Origin: an uncultured Coriobacteriaceae bacterium
GTDB taxonomy: Bacteria > Actinomycetota > Coriobacteriia > Coriobacteriales > Atopobiaceae
Reading direction: 5' to 3'
Assembly (NCBI GenBank): GCA_902798915.1
Contig: CADBYM010000030.1
Coordinates: forward strand, 1-41,054
DNA: 41,054 bases
The position numbers and the translations under genes were made by a program. How positions within the stretch are numbered: position 1 is the first letter of the stretch; the number at the start of each line of letters is the position of its first letter. The notes beneath the pieces are model-generated. The model searched no databases and had not been told where the DNA came from. It worked only from the letters and a program-made list of their open reading frames with translations. Positions 5,593 through 14,075 of the stretch are shown here, piece after piece.

Positions 5593-7452
5593 TTAGCTGA
5601 GCACCTTGAGCAGCCAGTCGACGTCGTCGGTGGTGCGCATCTTCATGATGACGTTGTCGTCCTCGAGGCAGCGGGCCACGTTGGCAAGCACGGTGAGGTG
5701 CTCTCCGCCGGCACCGGCGATGCCAAAGACGAGGTAGGCCTTCTCGTCGCCCCACTGCACGCCGTCGGGATACTGGTGCAGCGTGACGCAGGTCTTCTTG
5801 ACGGAATCCTTGGCGTCGTTGGTCCCGTGGGGGATGGCCACGCCGAGGCCCATGTACACGCTCTGGACCTTTTCGCGCTCAAACATGGCGTCGATGTAGG
5901 ACTCATCCACGGCACCGTGGGCCATGAGCAGCTCGCCGGAGGCGCGGATGGCCTCTTCCTTGGTGACGGACGGGCAGCCGAGCTTGATGCCGTCGCGGTC
6001 GATGGCGACTGCGGGCTTTGTTCCAGCCTCGATCTTCTCGGTGACGACGGCTACGTCGGTCTCACCCACGCCAGCAGCAGCGGAGACGGATACCAGGTCG
6101 TTGTACAGTGCGTCGAGGTTGGGGTCGTTGAGGAAGTTGTTGATGACGACGAACTGAGCCTGCGGAGCGCTCTTGCGGGCACGGTCGGCAAGGTTGGCCT
6201 GCACGACGACGATGCGGGCGTCTGCGGGGACCTCGTCCACGGAGGCGTGCTCGACGATAAGGTCGGGACGGTCAAGCTTGATGCGGTTGCGGAAGCGGGT
6301 GGCGCCCATGGCAGAGGAGCCCATGCCAGCGTCGCAGGCAAAGATGATCTTGTCGCCCAGGCCAGCCTCGGCAGGACCATTGGAGCCGGCGGCCTTCATG
6401 TTGGCAACGGCGCTCTGTGCGGATGCGAGGTCAGAAACATCGGAGGTACGAACGATGGGCGAGGCGATGAGGAACGAGACGGCTGCACCAGCGAGGACGC
6501 CGAGCAGGATCGTGATGGTCTGACCCTGAGGAGCCATGGCCATGAAGGCGATGATGGAGCCAGGAGAGGCGGGGCCGACGAGACCGCAGCCAAAGAGGGA
6601 GAACAGGAGGATGGAGACGAAGTTGCCTACGATGGGAGCAATGATTACCTTGGGGTTCATGAGCACGTAGGGGAAGTAGATCTCGTGGATGCCGCCCAGG
6701 AAGTGGATGATGACGGCGCCGGGGGCGGACTGCTTGGTGGACTCATCCTTGCAGAAGAAGCAGTAGGCCAGAAGGACGCCGAGGCCGGGGCCAGGGTTGG
6801 ACTCGAGCATGTACATGATGGACTGACCGGCAGTCTTCGCCTGCTCGGTTGCGATGGGCACGAATACGCCGTTGCCAATTGCGTTGTTGAGGAAGAGCAC
6901 CTTGGCAGGCTCGATGAAGATGGCAAGAGCGGGCAGCAGGTGCGCGTTGATCATCGCCTCGACGCCAGACTGCAGGATTACGAGGATGGTGCCCATGAAG
7001 GGGCCAACGCCATAGAAGCCGGCGATGGCAAGCAGCATGCCCAGGATGCCGATCGAGAAGTTGTCGATAAGCATTTCGAGGCCGGCGGGTTTCCAGTTGT
7101 CCGCGAATTCGTCCCACTTCTTAATGACGAAGCCAGCAAGAGGACCCATAAGCATGGCGCCCATGAGCATGGTGTACTCGGATCCAACGACAGCGCCCAT
7201 AACGGCGATGGAGCCGATGACGCGGCCACGCTGGCCCGCAATCATGAATCCGCCTTGCCCCGCAATAAGTATGGGGAGCAGGAACTTAAGGATGGGGCCG
7301 ACCATTTCTGCGAGTTGTGCGTTGGGGAGCCAGCCTGTTTCGATAAAGAGTGCCGTGAGGAAGCCCCATGCGATGAATGCGCCGATGTTGGGCATGACCA
7401 TGCCGCTGAGGGCTTTGCCGAACCTGGATACTGCGGCTCTGACGTCTGCCAT
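5593..7452 (-). CDS. mtlA: PTS mannitol-type EIICBA permease
   Basis: The 619-residue protein has three fused PTS domains. Residues 1-340 are a membrane EIIC domain of the mannitol family, with GKALSGMVMPNIGAF at 12-26, repeated hydrophobic segments and the conserved HFLGGIHEIYFPYVL near 255-270. Around residue 385 the EIIB phosphocysteine loop reads FACDAGMGSSAMGA. The EIIA domain (about 475-619) has the phospho-His segment VYMGLGVAIPHGT. It takes up and phosphorylates a hexitol or related sugar using phosphoenolpyruvate. The start at 7452 follows GGAGAG. It is divergent from the SorE-like dehydrogenase and shares operators with it. The family points to mannitol, but the neighbour is more like sorbose/glucitol phosphate enzymes, so the true substrate is open. 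Confidence 0.9.
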   Translation of the reverse strand: MADVRAAVSRFGKALSGMVMPNIGAFIAWGFLTALFIETGWLPNAQLAEMVGPILKFLLPILIAGQGGFMIAGQRGRVIGSIAVMGAVVGSEYTMLMGAMLMGPLAGFVIKKWDEFADNWKPAGLEMLIDNFSIGILGMLLAIAGFYGVGPFMGTILVILQSGVEAMINAHLLPALAIFIEPAKVLFLNNAIGNGVFVPIATEQAKTAGQSIMYMLESNPGPGLGVLLAYCFFCKDESTKQSAPGAVIIHFLGGIHEIYFPYVLMNPKVIIAPIVGNFVSILLFSLFGCGLVGPASPGSIIAFMAMAPQGQTITILLGVLAGAAVSFLIASPIVRTSDVSDLASAQSAVANMKAAGSNGPAEAGLGDKIIFACDAGMGSSAMGATRFRNRIKLDRPDLIVEHASVDEVPADARIVVVQANLADRARKSAPQAQFVVINNFLNDPNLDALYNDLVSVSAAAGVGETDVAVVTEKIEAGTKPAVAIDRDGIKLGCPSVTKEEAIRASGELLMAHGAVDESYIDAMFEREKVQSVYMGLGVAIPHGTNDAKDSVKKTCVTLHQYPDGVQWGDEKAYLVFGIAGAGGEHLTVLANVARCLEDDNVIMKMRTTDDVDWLLKVLS

Positions 7453-7495
7453 TGTCTCTCCTTCCAATGATGTGACGATAGTGGCTGTGCAAGGT

Positions 7496-7542
7496 GTTGA
7501 AACGACAATTGCTACTCTACAGTTGTTGGAACGACAATGCAA
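7496..7542 (-). promoter_or_regulatory. mtlA promoter overlapped by two copies of a 14-bp operator
   Basis: On the minus strand TTGCAT (7542-7537) and TAGAGT (7519-7514) are 17 bp apart. The 14-mer GTTGAAACGACAAT (plus strand) lies at 7496-7509, at the transcription start, and a one-base variant GTTGGAACGACAAT at 7525-7538 fills the promoter spacer; the copies are 29 bp apart. This is the layout of a repressor site. Confidence 0.75.
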
Positions 7543-7651
7543 GAGACTTTTGAAACACAGGGGTAAATGGTATAGGAATCGCCATGAACGGCAAATTAAC
7601 CTCATACTAGATATCAAATTGAGCGAAAGAAGGCATTCCTCGACTTTTGTC

Positions 7652-7703
7652 TTGACAATTCCGAAGCAAGTAATATCCTAGAGTCAAGCGTTGAAACGAC
7701 AAT
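7652..7703 (+). promoter_or_regulatory. sorE-like gene promoter with downstream operator
   Basis: TTGACA (7652-7657) and TATCCT (7674-7679) are 16 bp apart. A third exact copy of GTTGAAACGACAAT lies at 7690-7703, at about +5 to +18. The same repressor, most likely the DeoR-family protein encoded downstream, would therefore control both divergent units. Confidence 0.75.
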
Positions 7704-7744
7704 CTAAACAACGACGTAAGGCATGGAAAGAGAGAGGGATACAG

Positions 7745-9007
7745 ATGAAGGCAAAAGCAGTGCGACTTCACGGAGCGATGGATCTGCGTCTTGAGGAGTT
7801 TGAGCTTCCCGCAATCAAGGATGACGAGATGCTCGTCGAGGTAATCTCGGACTCGATCTGCATGTCCACGTACAAGATGGCAAAGCTAGGCACCGAGCAT
7901 AAGCGCGTTCACGCAGACGCCGCTGAGCATCCGCCTATCACCGGCCATGAGTTCGCGGGCAACATCGTGGAGGTGGGCGCCAAGTACGCCGACAAGTACA
8001 AGCCTGGCCAGAAGTTCACCATCCAGCCGGCCATCAACTACAAGGGTTCCATGGACTCGCCCGGCTACTCCTACGAGTTCTGTGGCGGCGACGCTACGTA
8101 TTGCATCCTCCCGCAGGAGATCTTTGCCACTGACAGCTTCCTCGTATACGAGGGCGAGGCATACTACCAGGCGTCTCTGGCCGAGCCGCTGAGCTGCTCC
8201 ATCGGCGCTCTCAACGCTGCATATCACACTCAGATGGGTGTCTACACGCACGAGATGGGCATTCGCGAGGGCGGCAACCTCGCCATTACCGCTGGTGCCG
8301 GCCCGATGGGCCTGGGTGCTCTCACCTACGCCCTGCACCGTGACCGCAAGCCCGGTCTGCTCGTAGTGACCGACATCAACCAGGACCGCCTGGACCGTGC
8401 GGCGAGCCTCTTCCCGCCCGAGCAGGTCAAGGAGGAGACCGGTGTCGAGCTTCACTTCGTGAACACGGGCACCATGGAGGATCCTGTGGCCGAGCTGCGC
8501 GCCATCACCGGTGGTAAGGGCTACGACGACGTGCTGTGCTATGCGCCGGTGGCCGCGGTCATCGAGCAGTCGAGCGCCATCCTGGGCCGCGACGGCTGCC
8601 TGAACTTCTTTGCTGGCCCCACCGACACCGCCTTCAGCGCTCCCATCAACTTCTATGACGTGCACTACAACTCCACGCACGTCATGGGCACCACCGGTGG
8701 CAACACCGCAGACATGATCGAGTCGCTCGAGCTCACTGCTGCTGGTCGCATCGACCCGGCCGTCATGGTCACCCACATCGGTGGTCTCGACGCCGCCGCT
8801 TCCGCAACCTGTGGCCTGCCGGGCATTCCGGGTGGCAAGAAGCTCATCTACACCCACATCTCCATGCCGCTCGTGGCGCTTGACGAACTGCGCGACAAGG
8901 CTGCTGAGGACGAGCGTTACGCCGGTCTCGCCGACATCGTGGAGGGTAACAATGGCCTTTGGTGCCCCGCCGCTGAGCGCTATCTGCTCGAGCACTGGGC
9001 CGAGTAA
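7745..9007 (+). CDS. sorE: Zinc-dependent MDR dehydrogenase, L-sorbose-1-phosphate reductase-like
   Basis: The protein (420 residues) belongs to the zinc alcohol dehydrogenase (MDR) superfamily and most resembles SorE, which interconverts ketose-1-phosphate and hexitol-6-phosphate with NAD(P). Features are a catalytic-zinc Cys in DSICMSTYK near residue 38, the GHEF segment near 67, ASLAEPLSCSIGA near 147 and the nucleotide loop ITAGAGPMGLGALTYAL near 182-198. The four-Cys structural zinc loop of classical enzymes is absent. The start at 7745 is chosen for the family-like MKAKAVRLHG and the GAGAGGG before it; an upstream in-frame ATG-type extension to 7691 would run through the operator. It is divergent from a mannitol-type PTS and followed by a DeoR regulator, so its substrate is probably the PTS product. 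Whether it acts on sorbose-, sorbitol- or mannitol-phosphate cannot be read from sequence. Confidence 0.75.
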   Translation: MKAKAVRLHGAMDLRLEEFELPAIKDDEMLVEVISDSICMSTYKMAKLGTEHKRVHADAAEHPPITGHEFAGNIVEVGAKYADKYKPGQKFTIQPAINYKGSMDSPGYSYEFCGGDATYCILPQEIFATDSFLVYEGEAYYQASLAEPLSCSIGALNAAYHTQMGVYTHEMGIREGGNLAITAGAGPMGLGALTYALHRDRKPGLLVVTDINQDRLDRAASLFPPEQVKEETGVELHFVNTGTMEDPVAELRAITGGKGYDDVLCYAPVAAVIEQSSAILGRDGCLNFFAGPTDTAFSAPINFYDVHYNSTHVMGTTGGNTADMIESLELTAAGRIDPAVMVTHIGGLDAAASATCGLPGIPGGKKLIYTHISMPLVALDELRDKAAEDERYAGLADIVEGNNGLWCPAAERYLLEHWAE

Positions 9008-9020
9008 CACAGTATCTATC

Positions 9021-9095
9021 TGACCGCTTGCCCACAGTGGGATCGTGGCCACAGCTCTTACGGGCTGACCACAACCCACTGTGGGCAAGCGGTCA
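9021..9095. repeat. Perfect 21-bp inverted repeat between sorE-like and deoR-type genes
   Basis: TGACCGCTTGCCCACAGTGG plus one G (9021-9041) is the exact reverse complement of 9075-9095. The 33-nt spacer holds a smaller GTGG/CCAC pairing. It starts 13 nt after the dehydrogenase stop. It may be a terminator (only a weak T-rich stretch follows) or a processing/stability element. Confidence 0.7.
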
Positions 9096-9180
9096 AATGT
9101 CTTATCTATGCGAAAACCCGATTAGTCAAATCATGTGGTAGATTGGAGTCAACAGGATGGCGAACCCGGAAGGCTATACC

Positions 9181-9939
9181 ATGTCCATGGCAGAGCGCCG
9201 CGAGCGCATCGTCGACTTCATAAACAACGAGGGAACCGTTACATTCTCGCAGCTCAAGAGCGAGTTTCCTGATGTGAGCGAGATGACGTTGCGCACGGAC
9301 CTAAAGACCCTCGACCAGCAGCGACTCATCATCCGTGTCCATGGTGGTGCCAAATCAGTTGGTTTTGCGGTGGGTACCGACGACCTGCTCGCCCGTCGTG
9401 TGGGACGTCGCGCATCAGAGAAGACGACCATAGCGCAGAAGGCCCTGGAGCTCATTCGGCCCGGTCATACTATCTTCATTGACTCGGGGAGCACCACGAC
9501 TGCCTTGGCAGCCGCGATGGAAGACATGGAGCTGCTCGTCTTCACCAACTCCCTGACGGTCGCCTCGGAGCTCGCTCGGCTGGACCGCACCAAGACCTTT
9601 GTGATCGGCGGACGCCTCAACCGTTACTCAAAGAGCACCATTGGCGCTCGCGCCATCGAGGCGGTGCGATCCCTGACGTTCGATCGGGTCTTCTTGGGCG
9701 TTACGGGTTACCAGCGTGGCGAGGGGTTCTCCTGTGGATCCGATGACGAGGCGGTGTTCAAGTCCACGCTCGTCCAGCGGGCGCATAAGTGCGTCGTGCT
9801 CATGGACTCGAGCAAGGAGGGACGCCCTTCCACGTTCAGGGTTTGCGGCTTGCCTGATGTACATGCCGTCGTGTCTGACGGTGGGTTGTCGAACGACTTT
9901 GTTGCCGCCTGTGAGGAGTCCGGAGTCACCCTGCTGTAG
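9181..9939 (+). CDS. DeoR/GlpR-family transcriptional regulator
   Basis: The product (252 residues) has the two-domain build of DeoR regulators. The N-terminal helix-turn-helix covers about residues 5-60, with AERRERIVDFI at the start, EMTLRTDLKTLDQQ as recognition helix region and IIRVHGGA after it. The C-terminal sugar-phosphate-sensing domain has IFIDSGSTTTALAAAM near 103, LVFTNSLTVASEL near 122, VIGGRLN and DRVFLGVTG. Such repressors release DNA when they bind a phosphorylated sugar. It most likely acts at the three GTTGRAACGACAAT sites upstream. The start at 9181 follows GGAAGG by 7 nt and fits family N-termini; an ATG at 9157 with GGAG before it is an alternative that adds eight residues. 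Confidence 0.88.
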   Translation: MSMAERRERIVDFINNEGTVTFSQLKSEFPDVSEMTLRTDLKTLDQQRLIIRVHGGAKSVGFAVGTDDLLARRVGRRASEKTTIAQKALELIRPGHTIFIDSGSTTTALAAAMEDMELLVFTNSLTVASELARLDRTKTFVIGGRLNRYSKSTIGARAIEAVRSLTFDRVFLGVTGYQRGEGFSCGSDDEAVFKSTLVQRAHKCVVLMDSSKEGRPSTFRVCGLPDVHAVVSDGGLSNDFVAACEESGVTLL

Positions 9940-9953
9940 CTCCCCTCCGGAAT

Positions 9954-9984
9954 GTGGAACGCCCTTCCAGGAAGGGTGTTCCAT
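9954..9984 (+). terminator. Hairpin after the deoR-type gene
   Basis: GGAACGCCCTTCC (9956-9968) pairs with GGAAGGGTGTTCC (9970-9982), a 13-bp stem with one internal G-T pairing and an almost closed loop. It begins 16 nt after the stop codon. No T tract follows, so efficiency is uncertain. Confidence 0.5.
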
Positions 9985-10052
9985 CGAGGGTCCTTCATGA
10001 AGTGCGGTATACTATGGTGTTCCTTGGAGGATTGAGTCATCGGGGTTGAGAT

Positions 10053-11645
10053 ATGAAGACTACGCAGGGCCGGAATTATCTGTCCGCAGTGCAAGAGTGG
10101 GTCGCACGTGCGCCCCAACGCGTGGCGTTCGAGAACAGCGCGGGCGAATCAGTTACGTATGGCGAACTGGGTGCCCAATCAGACGCGCTTGCGAACTGGC
10201 TCATGAGCCTCGAAGGCATCGACGGGCATGCTCCGGTGGTCTTGTACGGACACAAGTCTCCACTCATGTTGGTTGGAATGCTCGCCTGCGCGAAGTCCGG
10301 GCATGCCTATGTGCCCGTCGACACGATCTATCCCATGGAGCGCGTGAGGAGCATCGTAGAGCAATTGGAGCGTCATGCTGGTCGCATCGCTGTGCTCAAC
10401 ACGACCAAGGCACCCCTCGCGTTGCCGCAAGACGTCGTCTCGCTTACGCTTGGCGAACTCACGGACGTGTGTGAGGGCAAGGAGGCAGCCCTCGTCACAC
10501 AAGCGCGCCAGCTTGGTGAGGAAGACACCTTCTACATCCTGTTTACCTCCGGCTCGACGGGAGAGCCCAAGGGCGTTGAGATGCCCATGCGCTACGTGAA
10601 CTACTTCACTCGGTGGTTGATTGACGATTATCGGTCGCTTGCTTCGGAGGATGAGCGTGAGCGTGGGCTTGTGTGGTTCAATCGCTCTCCGTTTACCTTC
10701 GATTTGAGCACCGACGACCTCTTCTGCGGCCTTTCGAATGGCGACAAGATCTTTGCCTTGGAGGAGCGTGCCGAGTCAAGCTACAAGGAGACGTTCGACG
10801 CGCTGGCGAAAAGCGGCATCACCGATTGGATTTCCACTCCGTCGTTTGTGGATGCCTGCCTTGCCGACCCGTCCTTCTCGTCAGATCTGCTGCCGGCACT
10901 ACGCCGCGTCATGCTTGCGGGCGAGACGCTCCGGAAGGATACCGTTGCTCGACTGTACGAGCGTTTCCCGGGGATTGTGGTTCTGAACAACTATGGGCCA
11001 ACCGAGACGGGAACGGTGACGATGTGCGTGGTCACCGACGAGATGATGCAAGATGAGCGACCGCTTCCCATTGGGTATGTTGGTCCCGAGGCACAAGCCG
11101 TGGTTCTCGATCCGCAAACCCTCGAGGAGGTTCCCGATGGAGGCCGGGGAGAGCTCTTCATCGTGGGAAATGTCGCAAAGGGATATTGGGGGCGCCAAGA
11201 CCTCACTCAGGAGCGATTTGGCGTCTGCCCCGAGGGGATCGCGCAAGGTCGGCCATCCTATCGCACCGGAGATGCCTGCACGCGTGACGCAAATGGGCTC
11301 CTGTACTATGGCGGACGATTCGACACGATGATCAAGCTGCATGGGTATCGCATTGAGGTCGGCGAGGTCGAATCGGTGCTCTCCGCCCTGGACGAAGTCG
11401 ACATGGTGTGCGTGTTGCCCTTGCACAGGGATAACGGAGCGGTGTATCGTCTGCTCGCGGTGGTACAGCCGTCTGCAACCTGCGACGAGGCGGGACGAGC
11501 GCTTACGAAGCGCATCAAGGCACAGATTCGCGATACGCTGCCCTCATACATGATTCCTGGATCATTTAGGTATCTTGACGCCTTGCCGCTCAATGCGAAT
11601 GGCAAGGCAGATCGCAAGGCGCTGGCGCAGTTGATGGGTGCCTAG
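10053..11645 (+). CDS. dltA: D-alanine--D-alanyl carrier protein ligase DltA
   Basis: This 530-residue adenylate-forming enzyme activates D-alanine with ATP and loads it on the carrier DltC for D-alanylation of teichoic acids. Motifs in order: LFTSGSTGEPKGVEMPM near residues 166-182 (P-loop of the family), FTFDLSTDDLF near 213, LNNYGPTETGTVT near 310-322, SYRTGD near 407, and the C-terminal catalytic Lys in NANGKADRKAL near 515-525. Length fits the family (about 505-515) with a slightly longer N-terminus. A TATACT box at 10008-10013 may be its -10 element; the ribosome site is weak (GGGGTTGAG). It is the first gene of dltA-dltB-dltD-dltX, and its expected partner dltC is not encoded nearby. 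Confidence 0.92.
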   Translation: MKTTQGRNYLSAVQEWVARAPQRVAFENSAGESVTYGELGAQSDALANWLMSLEGIDGHAPVVLYGHKSPLMLVGMLACAKSGHAYVPVDTIYPMERVRSIVEQLERHAGRIAVLNTTKAPLALPQDVVSLTLGELTDVCEGKEAALVTQARQLGEEDTFYILFTSGSTGEPKGVEMPMRYVNYFTRWLIDDYRSLASEDERERGLVWFNRSPFTFDLSTDDLFCGLSNGDKIFALEERAESSYKETFDALAKSGITDWISTPSFVDACLADPSFSSDLLPALRRVMLAGETLRKDTVARLYERFPGIVVLNNYGPTETGTVTMCVVTDEMMQDERPLPIGYVGPEAQAVVLDPQTLEEVPDGGRGELFIVGNVAKGYWGRQDLTQERFGVCPEGIAQGRPSYRTGDACTRDANGLLYYGGRFDTMIKLHGYRIEVGEVESVLSALDEVDMVCVLPLHRDNGAVYRLLAVVQPSATCDEAGRALTKRIKAQIRDTLPSYMIPGSFRYLDALPLNANGKADRKALAQLMGA

Positions 11646-11646
11646 C

Positions 11647-12828
11647 ATGTCGTTTTATACTGAGCCGGTATTCTTTGTTTTTCTCGTGCCGATAATTGGC
11701 ATTGCCGCCATCTTAGGGTTGCAAGAGCGACCCTTGCGAAGATATGGGCTGGTGGTTTCGTGCGCGATGCTGCTGGCGCTCTACAGTCATGATTTGCTGG
11801 GCCTTGTGCTCTGCTGTGGCTACCTCGCCCTCTCGATAGGGCTCTCGCGTTGGGTCTTATGGCTCTTTGAGCACGAACATCCGCAGGCCGTGGCCCTGTA
11901 TCGGGTCGCCCTTGCCCTGCAGATCGCGCCCCTGTTCATCTATAAGGTTACCGTTGCCGCCGGTGCTGGCATCTTGGGGTTCTTGGGAATCTCGTATATC
12001 ACCTTCAAGGCGGTGCAGGTGCTCATCGAGATTCGAGACGGCCTGATAACCGAGATGCCCGTCTCGGACTATCTCTACTTCTTGGTGTTCTTCCCGACGT
12101 TCACCTCCGGCCCCATCTTGCGCAGCCGTGCGTTCGTGGACGACACACACGGGACGCTTGAGCGGGGGGAGTATCGTTGGCGTCTGTATCGGGGCCTTGG
12201 ATGGATGGTGGTAGGCGCTGCCTACAAGTTCGTATGCGCGGCGATTGCGCAGTGGGCCATGTGGTTCCTGCCAAGTGTCATAGGTACGCAGAACGCTGGG
12301 ACGTTTGCGGCAACGCAAGTCGTGAGCTGTGTGAGCTACGGCATCTACGAGTTCTTTGACTTTGCCGGATACTCGTACATGGCCATGGGAGTTGGCCTTT
12401 GCCTGGGCGTTGAGGTCATGCGAAACTTCGACAAGCCGTTTTTGGCTCTTGACCTCAAGGACTTCTGGCTCAGGTGGCATGCCTCTCTCTCGACATGGGT
12501 GCGAGACTTCGTCTTCATGCGATACGTACGTACGGCGATGGAGCACAAGTGGTTCAAGTCCCGTCTGACGACCGCATGCACCGGCTACATGGTGAACATG
12601 GTACTCATCGCGTTGTGGCATGGTGTGAACTTGGACTATTTGCTGTATGGCATCTTCTATGGTGCCTGCATGGCAGGCGTCGAAGTGATGCAGAAGAGGT
12701 GGAAGTTCTACAAGCAGCATCGTCGCGACAAGTGGTTCATGGGTTTGGAATGGGCGGTCAACATGGTGGTGGTCTTCACCGGGTTTGCCCTGTTCAATGG
12801 CCAGTTCTTCCATCCCGTGCTGGTGTAG
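11647..12828 (+). CDS. dltB: MBOAT membrane protein DltB
   Basis: A 393-residue polytopic protein of the membrane-bound O-acyltransferase family. Hydrophobic segments run through most of its length. The motif FPTFTSGPILR near residues 150-160, EFFDFAGYSYMAMGVG near 235-250, FWLRWHASLSTWVRDF near 272-287 and the catalytic His in LIALWHGVNLDYLLYG near 320-335 are those of DltB. It passes D-alanine from the intracellular carrier toward the outer face of the membrane. ATG at 11647 begins one base after the dltA stop codon; a GTG at 11638 overlapping dltA is an alternative. Tight spacing supports one transcript. Confidence 0.92.
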   Translation: MSFYTEPVFFVFLVPIIGIAAILGLQERPLRRYGLVVSCAMLLALYSHDLLGLVLCCGYLALSIGLSRWVLWLFEHEHPQAVALYRVALALQIAPLFIYKVTVAAGAGILGFLGISYITFKAVQVLIEIRDGLITEMPVSDYLYFLVFFPTFTSGPILRSRAFVDDTHGTLERGEYRWRLYRGLGWMVVGAAYKFVCAAIAQWAMWFLPSVIGTQNAGTFAATQVVSCVSYGIYEFFDFAGYSYMAMGVGLCLGVEVMRNFDKPFLALDLKDFWLRWHASLSTWVRDFVFMRYVRTAMEHKWFKSRLTTACTGYMVNMVLIALWHGVNLDYLLYGIFYGACMAGVEVMQKRWKFYKQHRRDKWFMGLEWAVNMVVVFTGFALFNGQFFHPVLV

Positions 12829-12853
12829 TCGGGCCAACATGCAGGAGAACACC

Positions 12854-12892
12854 ATGCGAAATCTTTGGATACAGGCAAAGAGGTACCACTAA
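12854..12892 (+). CDS. Twelve-codon leader ORF ending directly at the dltD start
   Basis: ATG at 12854 is preceded by AGGAG at 6 nt, a better ribosome site than many genes here. It encodes MRNLWIQAKRYH and stops with TAA at 12890-12892, immediately followed by the dltD ATG at 12893. It lies exactly where dltC usually sits, but shows no carrier-protein sequence. It could couple dltD translation to ribosomes ending on it. Whether it is translated is unknown. Confidence 0.35.
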   Translation: MRNLWIQAKRYH

Positions 12893-14071
12893 ATGGCTGC
12901 GAGCAAAAGACCCTTAGACGACGAAACAGTCCGTCACCGTTTGGCGGCGCTTCTTCTGGCCTTTGTGGGTGCCTGTGTCGTGGTGGCGGCATCGTTTGTG
13001 TTCCTGCCAGCCCAGAGCGCCCACGATCCCCAGGTGGACTATGGCTACGTGTACTCGGGTGCAAAGGCGTCGAGCGTCGAGTTCGTGAGGTCGAACTTGT
13101 CTGATGACTCGCTCTTGATGCTCGGCTCCTCAGAGTTCTCTACGCCCGCGAGCTCGGTTCCCCAAATACCGGCAACGACATTTGGCGCAAACAACTTCGG
13201 GCTACGGGCCATGTGCGTGGGCGAGGCCTTTGACCAATGCCTTTGGGATACGATCGCGTTGGGTGCGTTGGCAGATGGCGGTCTTCCGCGCAGCAAGGTG
13301 GTTCTCACCGTGGGGCTTGGGCAGTTCACGGACGGTGGGATGGATTCCAGCACCTTTGGTACGAGGTTCTCGTACTCTTTGTATTCGAGGTTCTGCGACA
13401 ATCCTGCCATTCCAAGCAGCAGCAGGGAGTACGTTCGCAATCGGTTGCGCGAGTTGGGCGTCGACGAGACGTCACTTCGCTCGGTCGAATCGAATGGGCC
13501 TATCGAGCTCGTCAATCGTGTGGTGCTGAGCGGCATGGACGACCTTCGCTTGCGCAGCGACCTGCGCAACGTGAGGAGACGCGGCATTCCCTTTGCGGAA
13601 GGTCCGGTGCAAACGCCCAATTGGGATGCACTGAGGCAGGAGGCGCTGAACGATGCCATGCGGATGAGCACAAGCAACGACTGGGGAGCCGAGGATCGGT
13701 TCTGGTCCGAGCAGTTGCAGCCCGCGCTCGAGGGCCTGGAAGGTGCGCGTGCCGGAGAGACGTATAGCGACACGCCTGAATACGATGACCTCGACTGCTT
13801 CTTGACCGTATGCGACGCCTGTGGGCTTGAGGCACTCGTGGTGATCTCTCCTTCGATGGGACCATATTATGATTACATCGGCATCTCTCAGCCTACGCGT
13901 GCTGCCGCATACGAACGCATTCGGAACGTAGTGGCACAGCATGGCCGTGCGCAGTTGGCGGACTTCTCTGATCGTGAGTACGAGAAGTACTTCCTCTTCG
14001 ACATCGTGCACTTCGGATGGACCGGATGGATTGACGTCGAGCATGCCATTTACGATTTTGCGATGAGGTGA
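12893..14071 (+). CDS. dltD: D-alanyl transfer protein DltD
   Basis: The 392-residue protein has one N-terminal membrane anchor at about residues 18-42 and an extracellular SGNH-like domain. The catalytic Ser lies in LMLGSSEFSTP near residue 78, and the Asp-His end motif reads DIVHFGWTGWIDVE near residue 372-385; both match DltD. It completes transfer of D-alanine to teichoic acid outside the membrane. The start has AGAGG 8 nt upstream. Similarity in the middle of the protein is lower, as usual for this family. It sits between dltB and the small dltX-like gene. Confidence 0.88.
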   Translation: MAASKRPLDDETVRHRLAALLLAFVGACVVVAASFVFLPAQSAHDPQVDYGYVYSGAKASSVEFVRSNLSDDSLLMLGSSEFSTPASSVPQIPATTFGANNFGLRAMCVGEAFDQCLWDTIALGALADGGLPRSKVVLTVGLGQFTDGGMDSSTFGTRFSYSLYSRFCDNPAIPSSSREYVRNRLRELGVDETSLRSVESNGPIELVNRVVLSGMDDLRLRSDLRNVRRRGIPFAEGPVQTPNWDALRQEALNDAMRMSTSNDWGAEDRFWSEQLQPALEGLEGARAGETYSDTPEYDDLDCFLTVCDACGLEALVVISPSMGPYYDYIGISQPTRAAAYERIRNVVAQHGRAQLADFSDREYEKYFLFDIVHFGWTGWIDVEHAIYDFAMR

Positions 14072-14075
14072 TGAC

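Noticed and set aside
5584..7470. 628-codon open frame on the plus strand opposite the PTS gene
   Set aside because: It is antisense to a gene with clear EIIC, EIIB and EIIA motifs and shows no domain or ribosome site.
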